DNA of 64,000 bases from Dolomedes plantarius (Eukaryota; Arthropoda; Arachnida; Araneae; Dolomedidae), in the NCBI GenBank assembly GCA_907164885.2, contig OU015490.1, positions 207,964,772 to 208,028,771 of the forward strand, written 5' to 3'. Shown piece by piece: positions 51,674 to 62,182 of this stretch. Each line of letters starts with the position of its first letter. Position 1 is the stretch's first letter. Under the pieces are notes generated by a model, which saw only the letters and a list, made by a program, of their open reading frames with translations, did not search any database and was not told where the DNA came from. The translations under genes and the position numbers were made by a program.

Positions 51674-53035
51674 TTGTTTAATAAATTGGATGAATATGAA
51701 GCTGCGAGGCGTAATTTTCAAAGGGATGGTGATTTTAAAGCAAGAATGAAATTTAATTATAGTAATAGTTCAAGAAATGATAATAATTCAAAGATTCGTT
51801 GTTTTAACTGTAATTTGTTTGGTCATAAATCCTCAGAATGTAAAAATAAGACAGACGGTCCCCGGTGTTTTAAATGTTCAAGGTTAGGACATACCGCCAA
51901 TATGTGTGATGAAAAGAAGGAATCTCTGGTCTCAATAATAAACAAAGTTCCTAACAGAATCGAGATGACATCTGAAATTGAAGGTGTAAGTCTGAGTGTA
52001 GTCTGCGATTCCGGATCAGAACTTTCTTTAATGGATTATGAATTTTATGTTAAAATTGGATCACCTAAACTGAATTTAAGTAATATATTTTTAACGGGAT
52101 TCGGAGGTGAGGAAATTTCAACGATTGGATACTTTCATTCTGAAATATCTTTTGAAAAATGTGCAATTGAAACTGACATTTATGTTGTCAGAAAATTGTG
52201 TCATGAAGTAATTATAGGGACTGATGTAATTAATAAACTGAATATTTCGATTGATGAGAAAGGCGTTGAAGTCTTGGGAAGAAGAAATGCATTTTGTGTC
52301 AGTTACGCTAAGATTAACAACGGAGTTTCGCTTAATGGTAAAATAAATGAAGCACAGACTTTCGTTCAACCAACACCTGCACCAAAAGCAGAATGTCTTG
52401 ACCGCAAATCTCTGTATGTGACTGGATGCAGAGTACACAGACGAAAGAACAGCATGGCGTCTTATCCAGGCACTCGCTTTTCTGGCCCAAAGTTTAACCA
52501 AAATTTTCCGCGGTACAACTTTATTCCGAATACGACTAGTAATAGATTTAGCAGGCAGCCATTTCAAAGGCCACCAAATCCAGCGCCTAGGCCCTATCAG
52601 CTCTCTGAGAGGAATGTACCTGGAAATTTTCAAAATAGACCGCATTTCTCGAATTTGCCAGAGCCTATGAATCCTCCTGGTTTTAGAAACAGACCACCGC
52701 CTAATAATCAAGTGTTTCCTATGAATCCAGCTCATTGTTTTCCTAGACAACGTGGTTCTTTTGAGCACCCATTTAGAACTTGGAATCAAAGACCTCAGTT
52801 ACAGAATCGTCCCAGAACACCAATGCCATCTCACCACCTTAGAAATTTTCCTTTTCAACCGAATAGAAAAGGGAAACTGAAAATCCGAGAATTCAGGAAA
52901 TCGAAGGAGGATACTACCGTAAAACCATTTTTTTGTGAAACCTGTGAGAGAAAATGTATAACACAGAATGAGTTCAAGGACCAATTAATGAAAATTCGTA
53001 ATGACATGAGAGAAGATGCCAAACGGAAAATTTAA
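51674..53035 (+). CDS. Zinc-knuckle/protease ORF fused to possible host-derived segment
   Basis: An open frame of 453 codons. Residues 43-56 and 65-78 are two CX2CX4HX4C zinc knuckles. DSG at 112-114 (VVCDSGSELSLM), followed by VIIGTDVINKL about 80 residues on, is the retropepsin pattern. From about residue 225 the character changes. Residues 261-453 begin at an ATG in good context (MASYPGTRFSGPKF) and are rich in Pro, Asn, Arg and Phe. Near residue 417 comes PFFCETCERKCITQNEF, which recalls the start of the zinc finger in NUFIP1-like nuclear proteins. I infer capture of a spliced host mRNA piece; the NUFIP likeness is from memory and weak. The first ATG here is internal to Gag, so it would not be the real start. 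Confidence 0.8.
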   Translation: MFNKLDEYEAARRNFQRDGDFKARMKFNYSNSSRNDNNSKIRCFNCNLFGHKSSECKNKTDGPRCFKCSRLGHTANMCDEKKESLVSIINKVPNRIEMTSEIEGVSLSVVCDSGSELSLMDYEFYVKIGSPKLNLSNIFLTGFGGEEISTIGYFHSEISFEKCAIETDIYVVRKLCHEVIIGTDVINKLNISIDEKGVEVLGRRNAFCVSYAKINNGVSLNGKINEAQTFVQPTPAPKAECLDRKSLYVTGCRVHRRKNSMASYPGTRFSGPKFNQNFPRYNFIPNTTSNRFSRQPFQRPPNPAPRPYQLSERNVPGNFQNRPHFSNLPEPMNPPGFRNRPPPNNQVFPMNPAHCFPRQRGSFEHPFRTWNQRPQLQNRPRTPMPSHHLRNFPFQPNRKGKLKIREFRKSKEDTTVKPFFCETCERKCITQNEFKDQLMKIRNDMREDAKRKI

Positions 53036-53337
53036 GAGTTACGGGAAAAGAATAGAAAATAATTCAATAAGAAGAGAAATAGATCTAATCTCTATAAGGT
53101 AAATGACCAATTTGATGTTGAAAAAGTTGGGTGTCATGACGGACCTCAGAAAACTTCCAGTGCCGCCGACCATATGAAGTCATGGTCAGATGATTTGGAG
53201 TAGTTTTTTCCAGAAAACTTTGAGTGTGCTATCCACGAATCGGATAGATATATTTTTTTCGTTTCTCTTTATTTTATATTTTCAGGTTCATCGGTTTCAG
53301 GTAGCCGAGGACGTCTGAGTTGCAGGATGGCCGAACT

Positions 53338-53717
53338 TGTGAGAATTCCCTTCTTGTGGCAACACAGATATTTTAGAGTCACAAGACACGCGCCACGCCA
53401 CGAATTAAGGATAACGTGCCACTGGTGCAAATGGGTTACAACTCAACCGTTTCTTTGGAACGCACGTTATTTTATTTTATTTTATTTATGCTGGATTAAA
53501 AATTTTACGCTATGTTATGATGGTTGACGGAATGAAGATTACATGTTTTTCTTTGTGGCTCTGACTAAATCAGCATTATTGTCATGTCAGACGGACACAG
53601 ATATTCTTTTTCTTTATTGTAATAATATGTTGTGGTGATTAAATGTTAGTTGTGAATACGCATTATTATATTTTGACTTGAAATGCTTTTGATATTTGAA
53701 CCGTGGGGATAAATTTC

Positions 53718-53720
<3 letters not shown>
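53338..53720 (+). mobile_element. 3' LTR of gag-protease element
   Basis: Direct repeat of 50332-50714. TA repeats begin at the next base. Confidence 0.92.

Positions 53721-53802
<82 letters not shown>
53721..53802. repeat. (TA)n between gag element and solo LTR
   Basis: 82 bp of pure TA joining two separate retroelement insertions. Confidence 0.95.
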
Positions 53803-53806
<4 letters not shown>

Positions 53807-54264
53807 ACGACCCTATCGCCGTGCACCCATCTAGATACACTAATTAATCTAATTGCAGTCATCAAACAGTAGACCAGTGGAATAACTAATACTTAATTAA
53901 CTTTTAAACACCTCTTTATTAATTAACATTAATCGAATACCCAATTAGTCCAGCTAAATCGCCATTTTCAATCATCTCACAGAGCTCCCGACAGACGCAC
54001 GTCTTGACTCTATCAAAATTTCCCCGAACTGCGTAATTCTTTCTGATCCGTTATATAAGTCACATAGGCGTAGGGTCCTCTTCTAGAGCCCCCGCGAACA
54101 TCCGATGTTTATGTAAGATACGCGCGTGTGTGAGCGAATGACCCTGAACTCTTTCACTGCGAAAGACAGTCTACTTCCTGAATTTGAAAATACACTAGGA
54201 CTTTAATAGAATTTACTGTTTAACGCTCATTAATATAATTAACTATAGCCATTTCTTTAATCAT

Positions 54265-54268
<4 letters not shown>
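53803..54268 (-). mobile_element. Solo LTR, 466 bp
   Basis: It starts TGTCACGACC and ends ATCATCACA, with TA repeats on both sides so that a TATA target duplication is possible. Read on minus it has a TATATAA box near 54050 and an AATAAA signal near 53927, in the right order for U3-R-U5. No internal retroelement sequence is present, so it is a recombined solo LTR. The ends resemble those of the 32901 element (TGTGATGACC), but the body is different. Confidence 0.75.

Positions 54269-54304
<36 letters not shown>
54269..54304. repeat. (TA)n right of solo LTR
   Basis: 36 bp of TA. The last TA is the target duplication of the next element. Confidence 0.95.
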
Positions 54305-54308
<4 letters not shown>

Positions 54309-55636
54309 ATGCCCACTAAAGTCCCTTCCCACCCTCTTAACTTCGGAACGGCTGCTGCTATATTCATAAAAGTGGTGTCTAGGTATAGTAAAGTAGCCAT
54401 GCGCTACTGAATGAAACCACCTACCGCGCCACCTGGTGGAAAACCGCGGAGTTATCATTCCTATCTCGAAAACGGAACGAGATAGGGTAATAAGGTGATT
54501 TACAAAGTTGTAGAAAATCATCGATTTAGTACAAAAGATACCTTCTGAACAGTAATGTAAAGAATAGAACGGTTAAAACGCGCATTTGTTTTTTCGTGAT
54601 TTCCTGCCCTGTGACGTCACGAAACTTGAACGAAAGGAGAAATGATTATTTTTCGGGCAAAACACGACACCGCAATGTGCACAGTGGTATATCGCGTTTG
54701 ATCCCCAATCAAACTGACCGCAATTCAAACCTCGAGGGCTTCATCCTTGTACTGATTGTCTTTATAAACAGAGTAGACAATACGTAGATCGTGTAAAATA
54801 GTGTCGCATGAACTCAACACAACATGCGCTTGGTGTTCGAAGTTTTTGCAGTATGCAAATACGTAAGAAACGTCATGCCTGTTCACCTGAGACAGCTATA
54901 AAAGAGACATCTTCTTGGGGTTGTAGTATGTTGATGCTCGTGGTCATGGCTGAGTATTCCAAAGCTGAGATCTCCAGTGAAGCGACAACTCGTCAAGGAA
55001 TTCGGGGACCAAATAATTGGGTATGGCAGTTTCGAAGAGTGGCCTCCACGTTCGGCTGATCTGATTCCACTGGACTTTTTCCTGTGGGGATACCTGAAAC
55101 AGAAGGTGTATGCGACCCCTCCACAAACATTGCAGGACCTTAAACGACGCATTACGGACGCTTGTGCCAACGTGTCATGCTCTATGCTCCAACGTGTGCA
55201 ACGTGAGATTCAAACGAGGATCCAAATGTGTATTGCAGCTGACGGTGAGAAGTTTGAACATCTCAAATAAAGGTATACTGTTAAATTTAGTTGTTTTTTT
55301 TTCTTTCTCAGATCTTTTTGTCACGTCACAGTGTAGGAAATCACGAAAAAACAAATGCTCGTTTTAACCGTTGTAGTCTTCTCATTAATGTCCACAAGGT
55401 ATCTTTTCGTACTAAATCGATGATTTTATACAACTTTGTAAATCCCTTTTTTTCCCTATCTCGTTCCGTTTTCGAGATAGGAATGCTAACTCCACAGTTT
55501 TCCACCAGGTGGAGTGGTAGGTGGTTTCATTCAGTAGCGCATAGCTGCTTTACTATACCTAGACACCACTTTTATGAATATAGCAGCAGCCGTTCCGAAG
55601 TTAAGAGGGTGGGAAAAGAGTTTAGTGGGCATACTG
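54305..55636 (+). mobile_element. mariner-superfamily element with ~330-bp TIRs
   Basis: Left end CAATATGCCCACTAAAGTCC; the right end read inward is CAGTATGCCCACTAAAC. TA lies outside (54303-54304 and 55637-55638). The inverted similarity continues for about 320-340 bp through CTTCGGAACGGCTGCTGCTA and CGTTCCGTTTTCGAGATAGG. Such long repeats are unusual for the superfamily. The centre holds the 3' part of a transposase on plus. Length 1332 bp. Confidence 0.9.
54800..55270 (+). pseudogene. DDE transposase, C-terminal remnant
   Basis: The frame 54977-55270 has FEEWPPRSADLIPLDFFLWG, the region of the last catalytic Asp in Tc3-like/DD37D-type transposases. Then come YLKQKVYATPPQTLQDLKRR and a C-terminal helical tail ending before TAA at 55268-55270. 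Upstream, from about 54800, only scraps remain; the first two catalytic residues and the DNA-binding domain are missing. The enzyme from this element is dead. Confidence 0.85.
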
Positions 55637-55644
55637 TATATATA

Positions 55645-56408
55645 CGCATGGTGATCACAAAAACATTTTCTGATATATGGACATCTAGCGGCTGTTCTGT
55701 TTAACCGATCGAGATGATATTTCAGATATAGTTCTTAAGACGTATGAGCTCGGGATTCTGTGAACGGCAACAAAGTGGCGATCACGGTTACGGTTATTGG
55801 TACAGAAACTCTAAATTATCGAATGGAAACGCCCACTTTTCCCCGCCACAAAATGCCCAGCACATGCGAGATCCCTAAATAGCGTTGAAACGGTACGTAT
55901 AGCACATAAAACGGACGCGTATTGCACGCACAAAAAATAGCTCTGCCAACAGCCAACAAAAACACGATTATGACACACATGTGAAAAATGTGTAATCGAA
56001 ATAAAAGTTTTCTTTTGTCCGATCTATGTTGTCATCAGTGATTGGTGCATTGCCTCGGTCATATGCAAATTTCCTCCGTGCGCATCGATTGTGTCTTTAT
56101 AGGCCGTTCGCAGGGATGTTTTTTGTGCGTGTATAACGCTTACTTTTTTTTATACATGTACCGTTCAATCGTTCTTTAGGGTTTTCGCATGCGCTGAGTA
56201 TATTGCGATGGGAAAAACTGAGTGTTGACATTCAAAAAGCTCGTGTTGTTATACCTATAGCCGTAATCGTGAGCGCCACTTTGTTTTAGTTCACAAAATC
56301 TTGAGCTCATACCTCTGAATAACTATATCTGAAATCTCATCTCGATCGAGTGACCGAAACGGCCGCTAGAGATCCATATATCAGCAAAGTTTTTTTTTTA
56401 TGACCACC

Positions 56409-56411
<3 letters not shown>
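55645..56411. mobile_element. Foldback MITE, copy 1
   Basis: A 767-bp palindromic element. The left arm (to about 55990) and right arm (from about 56050) are inverted repeats of over 300 bp, ending in ATGGTGATCACAAAAA and TTTTATGACCACCCAG. Motifs shared by the two arms include GATCGAGATGA and ATTCTGTGAAC/GTTCACAAAAT. It has no ORF of note and lies between TA tracts. It is related to 57119-57874. Confidence 0.85.

Positions 56412-56452
<41 letters not shown>
56412..56452. repeat. (TA)n right of foldback MITE
   Basis: About 40 bp of TA, the last visible piece of the TA tract that starts near 50292. Confidence 0.95.
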
Positions 56453-56456
<4 letters not shown>

Positions 56457-57118
56457 TCTTAAACTAACCAGTCTGTCTATGACAAAGATATAAATAATAG
56501 CATGAATCCAAAAAATACTTAAGAAACATACAAATGCGAATTGTTCGTAAAAATATAGGAGATATTCTCACAAATCTATAAAAATCACAGTAAATTCACT
56601 CCAGACATATTTGGACGAAAATATCCGAAATATTTTCAAACATCTTAAATCTTCTCGGAATTTAATTCCTAGGAATCTTCTTCAGATACGACTGTTATAC
56701 CCTCGAAAAGAAAGATTGATATATATTTTTTTCCTGGTGCTTTAGCTCAGAGAGATATGCGAATTTTATTATTCCGATATTATCTATATTTTTACTCCTA
56801 AGCATTAATCATAATTTATATCTGAAGAAATCAGAGACAGAGGATATTCTAAGTATCACTGCTGATCTTTAAAATAACTCGCATCAATCATTACGTTTCT
56901 TTTACAGATGACTTTGTCGTAATTTGATGCGTTTATGTCCAATCGCGGGATATCATATTTTAAAATTTCTTTTCAAACTCGGTCTTTTGAATTATTTCGA
57001 GAGAAAAAAAATGTTTACCATTTCTCAATCTACGGGAAGTCGAACTCTTTTTACAGAGTTCTTACGTTTCGTGGATAGTCCAGGTAGACTGCATTTTTAG
57101 AAAATGTAATTCATTATA
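56453..57118. other. Unassigned AT-rich DNA
   Basis: No gene or element end seen between the two foldback MITEs. Confidence 0.45.
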
Positions 57119-57874
57119 CAGGGTGGTCATAAAAAAAAAATTCCCGATATATGGACCTCTATCAGCCGTTTCGTTCAACCGATCGAGATGAGATTTCGGA
57201 TATACAGTTATTCAGAGGTATGATCTCAGGATTCTGTGATAGGCAAAAAAATGGCGCTCACGGTTACGGTTATAGATAATGAAACACGAAATTTTCGAAT
57301 GGGATGGCCCACTTTTTTTCCCGTCGCAAAATGCTCCGCACATGCAAAAACTCTAAATAGCGTTGGAACGGCACGTGTATCACAAAAAACGGACGCGTTA
57401 TACACGCACAAAATAAAGCTCCGTGAACGGCCTATAAAAACACCATCAGGGCGCACGAAGAAATTTTGCATGTGACAGAGGCAAGACACCAATCACTGAT
57501 GACAATACAGATAGGACAAAGTAAATCTTTTATTTTGATTACATGTTTTTCACATGCATGCCATCAGAGGCCGTTCGCAGAGCTGTTTTTGTGCTTGCAT
57601 AACGCGTTCGTTTTGTGTGATGCGCGTACTGTTCCAACTCTCTTTAGGGTTTTCGCATGCGCTGAGCATTTTGCGATTGGAAAACGTGGACGTTGCCATT
57701 TGAAAATTTCGAGTTTCTATACCTAAGACCTTAACCGTGAGCGTCACGTTTCTGTCGTTCACAGAATCCCGAGCTGATACCTCTAAATAACTATATCTCA
57801 AATCTCATCTCGATTGGTCGAACGAGACAGCTGCTAGAGGTCTATATATAGGCAAAGTTTTTTTATGACCACCC
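57119..57874. mobile_element. Foldback MITE, copy 2
   Basis: Starts CAGGGTGGTCATAAAA and ends TTTTATGACCACCC, with TA outside (57117-57118 and 57875-57876). Arms of over 300 bp are inverted relative to each other and to copy 1, including CGATCGAGATGAGATTTC and its inverse. Frames at 57226-57492, 57236-57475, 57466-57726 and 57550-57801 mirror one another across the palindrome and are not credible genes. Confidence 0.88.
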
Positions 57875-58142
<268 letters not shown>

Positions 58143-58932
58143 TCAGGGAGTATCGAAATAATTGTAATTTCGTAGATTTTTTTGTGGTAGTACGGAAACA
58201 TTGTGAACTCCCATCATTAAAATGTGTGCAGAATCTTAATACTATGGGTTGATATCTTCTGACGCCTCAATGGGCCGAAAATTCCTAAAATTGGAATAAA
58301 ATGATTAAAGTCCAAAAAATAATAAATAATTGCAGATTTCATTGATCGGTTTGGTGTAGTGCTTAAAAGTTACTATTTATTAACAATAGCAACTATAAAA
58401 ATTTTTAGAATGAGAAATTGTAATGCTTATTTTTCGTCGTAAATTAACATTGAACGACATCAGTTTTTTTGTTGCATTGCGATAAAAAATTAGATTAGCA
58501 TTTAGTTGTAGACATCTGTCTAGTACACGTATATAATTCATTCTACAAGATCAAATGATTGTTCTCTGTTTTCGATTAAATGTAAATGTTTTCCTTCTAG
58601 ACCTTTTTGAAACCAGTTTAACATATATTGAAAATTTCGTAGTGTGTAATAAATCTTTAAATTGTAAATATTATATATAACCATTATTTCTACAATTTCC
58701 AATTTAAATGGATATCAATTAGATTTACTCTTTCTGCCTGTTGAAATGTCGTATGGCAATTTTTGGTTGTTTTTTCTTAAAAGTAATCAATTGGTAATTG
58801 AGTGAAATTCCCACAACTTCATAAATCTGGATTATATTTTCAGATATATTTTACAGCATAATCAATTTCGGTTTATAATTAAAAAACGGAATAATCCTTA
58901 TAAAGTAATGTAATTAAATTTATGCATTGATA
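58143..58932. other. Unassigned AT-rich DNA
   Basis: The first bases, CAGGGAGTATCGAAATAATTG after TA, could be a Tc1-like end but no partner was found. No gene. Confidence 0.35.
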
Positions 58933-58936
58933 TTAA

Positions 58937-59852
58937 GGTGATTGGATACATTCGGAGCCAATTTTTTGAAAAGATATTCTTTTTAAGGCCATTTTTGATC
59001 TTTTATGGTAAAATAGCACTTAAAAATTAAAAAATGAATACTTTTACCATACTTTTTTATAAATTGGTCAATATGAAGTAATTTTTAATGAAATTTTATC
59101 TAAAACGCCTATCACTCTGCACAAAATTATAATGCTGCTATCTTAATTTCCTTCTCCCACATGATGTATATGACAGTTTACTTCAAATTGACCGACAATT
59201 TTAAAGAAATTTTAAAATGCAAAAATAATACAGACAATTTTATGATCCAATATGAAAATTTTATCCGATTCCTCATTCCTTTTAATATAAAAGCAGCCCC
59301 AAATAAAAAAAAAATATTTATTATCCATTAATTATTATAGGCCATTTCATTAACAATAGCATCTAAAACTTGTCCATAAAATTTCATCAAATTATATGCA
59401 TTATTATGTGAGATATCACGATAACGGAAGTGAATTGTGCTAAAAATATAATTCGGAGAAAAACGCATTTAAAGTTTTAAAAAGCAATGCAAACAAACGC
59501 TAGAGTCGATGACAAAGTTGACAATTTCTATCAAGAAATCAATTACATAACTGCAGCACAGTAATGGCTGTGCACTTGCAACATTAAGGCACATATTATT
59601 TATCAATTGCAGAAAAAAATCATAAAAGCTAGACGCTGCAATTTACGGTAACTTCCGGTTTCAAAACCAAATTTCCGGTTCAATTTTGTAGCAGATGATG
59701 TTTTTTAAAATAGTCATAAGTCCTAGTAATTTATGTAAAATGAAAATCAAAACAATTTTGAAAAGAGAAAAGATTGAATTACACGATTCTTGCAAAAAAT
59801 AAAATGGACTAAAGTAGTCACAAAATGACATTTTCACCGTCTGGCAGTCACC
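58937..59852. mobile_element. TTAA-flanked MITE candidate, 0.9 kb
   Basis: TTAA lies at 58933-58936 and 59853-59856. The element starts GGTGATTGGATAC and, read inward from the right, GGTGACTGCCAGAC, so the first 8 or so bases are inverted. TTAA targets suggest piggyBac or a related superfamily. The repeat is short, so chance cannot be excluded. The interior is AT-rich without a transposase. Confidence 0.45.
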
Positions 59853-59971
59853 TTAACTTCTGAAGTAGATTTTTTTTTGTAATTAATTATGTTACAATTT
59901 GCATATAATCGAGGTAAGCTAGGCTTGTTACGATTGTCAAATGACGCAAAAACGTAGGAAAAGCAAGTTAA

Positions 59972-61833
59972 CCCATTAATGCCGACTTCGTTTTCTTTAA
60001 CCATTTTTGCTACTTCTCTCATATTTGTATGTTTTATGTCTATTAATGTGTATTATACTAAAATTATACTTTTAGTTGCACTTTAACTATGTTTTTTTCA
60101 CTGGTACGTTTTCGTACCAATCGACGTTCGTGTGTAGTACACATCGAGAATAAAAGCTAATATTAAATTTATTTATTAATGAAAATAATAACAAAATCGG
60201 GAATACCACAATTAAATGAAAAGCACGTTAGATGATTTTCTGACAGAATGAAACAATAAAATGTCTATTGAGTGCAAACATGATAGTTTTTATGGCACTG
60301 AGGATGCAGTGGCACATTACACTTTTCGCACTTGTAGCTGCTTCTACCGGAACAGTTCTTGCAACGGACATGTTCTTGATCTGATCTGATTCACCAGTGA
60401 CTATTCTTGTCAAATCTTATTTGTGAGGGCGCTTTATACCTAAATTAAATTGGCTTACCTGGCCCTCTAGGCAATGTTCCATAAGTGCCTAACAGTTCCC
60501 ATGCGCATTGTCGTACTAACTCAAGAAGTGGGATTTCATCAATATCATTTTTCATTTTATACAATTTCTATCCATTTATAACACTGGCACTAAGTACAAA
60601 CGAAAACAATGGTCACTACCACTTTTTAGAACTAATTCTTACGCGATAATTTGCCACAGCTTGATCAACAGGGTCGACACCACCCATATGCTTATTATAA
60701 ATTTTTAGCTGTTGTGGCATGGAAACATTCATTTTCTTTCTTTCTACGGCCTTCCATCGAGTAGCAGATGCAATAGATTTTGTAGAAACTTTGTTACTTG
60801 CAACAGTAACAACTTTATTGTCATTCCATTTGACGATACTGATATCTTCATGGCATATGTATTCATATGTCCCCCTTGCCGACTTTTTCAAGATTTCTTT
60901 GGATGATAAAGGAACATTTTTCAGCCTGTTTTCTCTCAATGTCCCTTTTCCTGCTATGCCTCTTTTCGATAGCTCTTTCAGCAATCGAATGCTAGTAAAT
61001 AAGTTGTCCATGACATCATGTGTTCCAGGTGGGATCTCGCATTTGTCTAGTAATCCAAGAACAACATCGGCACCTTGGCCTAAATCAGATTTTGATAATT
61101 TTGTAGATGCTCCACAATCAGGTTCATCATGCAATAAAAGACCTTAGAAGAACACATAGTCCAAAATTTGAAGCCAAAACGTATTGTCTTACCACTTATG
61201 AATTGTTTTAGTCCGTGGTGCCCGAAATATGGAACTATAGACTCATGTACACTCAAAATTTTATACCAACAGCATAAAAGCATGACTTTCAAGGGGCAAC
61301 AATTTATAAAATACACTTTTATAACAATGATTTAAAAGTCAAAATATTATTTAATAAAATTCTAATTCATACCTGAAAGATTTTCGATTTTAATTCAAAC
61401 GTGAAAGATTTCCGATTTTAATTCAAACTTGACTATACATGAGCCGGTTGGTACGGTTTCGTACCAACGATATGTAAGTTTTTATATTTTATAATACAAA
61501 GCAAAACATGACTTTCGAGTTTCATGAATTTATAAAATACACTTTCAAAACAGTGATTAATAGTCAATATATAATTTTGAGATAAATCCAAAACTCTAAA
61601 CTTACTATTTTCTATGTGATGTCAAAGGGATGTTGTTTCACGACGCTTTCACCTGAGCATAACGTAAAATAACAACAAGAACTTGAGAGCAAATGGTGGA
61701 AAATCTATTTTTCCCGCTATCAGTGAACTATTCTTGAAGCGCATGAACAATATTGGACAACTAGACACATTTAGTGCACAAAAAAAAAATATTCTTAAGC
61801 TGGTATCTTTTCGTACCAATCGGCATTAATGGG
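59972..61833 (-). mobile_element. piggyBac-type element B, 1.86 kb
   Basis: A perfect 14-bp inverted repeat CCCATTAATGCCGA at each end, with TTAA outside (59968-59971 and 61834-61837), the classic piggyBac structure. A palindromic subterminal motif TGGTACG(N)TTTCGTACCAA occurs near 60103-60122, 61448-61470 and, slightly decayed, 61801-61820. It encodes a decayed transposase on minus. Confidence 0.95.
60240..61280 (-). pseudogene. piggyBac transposase B, decayed
   Basis: In order: VHESIVPYFGHHGLKQFI and GKTIRFGFKFW (61160-61260). Here the residue that should be the first catalytic Asp is His (CAT for GAT). Then after a frameshift comes DVMDNLFTSIRLLKEL with the second Asp, RENRL, and HMGGVDPVDQAVANYRV with the third (60616-61134). 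Next is IPLLELVRQCAWELLG (about 60490-60540). Last is a C-terminal Cys/His domain, VRCKNCSGRSSYKCEKC and then LHPQCHKNYH (60270-60370), out of frame with the rest. The N-terminal 150 or more residues are missing, so the element is internally deleted as well as mutated. Confidence 0.92.
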
Positions 61834-61837
61834 TTAA

Positions 61838-62182
61838 TTCAGTAATAGAGCGGAATTTTCACTATCAATTGTTTTTTGGTGGTTGTTGATCAGACTTTCT
61901 TATTAACTGTTTCATACACTAACGGTTTTAATATAAGAGACTACGTAAAACAGTAAATTTTAGCTAGATACAGAGAAAAAATAAACTGCAGGGCCCATCA
62001 TACATTCGCAGGTTGAAATAGGGCTAGATAAAATTTGACATTGAAAAAAAAAACGAATTACTTTTTGCTGCTCTCCACTACATAAGGTAGTTTTAGTCAT
62101 TTCAGACCGATTCCGATTTTACATGAATATGGATCTATAGGAATCCCAACTGAAGTGGGATATATATATATATATATATATA
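61838..62182. other. Unassigned AT-rich DNA with short TA run
   Basis: No gene. A TA run starts at 62160. Confidence 0.45.

Larger units (their letters stand above)
50332..53720 (+). mobile_element. Gag-protease-only LTR retrotransposon, 3.4 kb
   Basis: Two 383-bp LTRs enclose 2.6 kb encoding Gag with two zinc knuckles and a retropepsin-like protease. There is no reverse transcriptase, RNase H or integrase. In their place is a Pro/Asn/Arg-rich reading frame ending in a Cys-X2-Cys motif that looks unlike retroelement sequence. The short tail before the 3' LTR (53040-53337) is non-coding or residual. The layout matches the non-autonomous class with terminal repeats and GAG only. It could be moved by a full-length relative. 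It lies in a TA tract. Confidence 0.9.

Noticed and set aside
52118..52789. 223-codon minus-strand ORF under the gag-protease frame
   Set aside because: Shadow of the 51674-53035 frame, which carries zinc knuckles and the DSG motif.
57226..57801. Four overlapping ORFs of 79-88 codons
   Set aside because: They mirror each other across a palindromic MITE and have no recognisable content.
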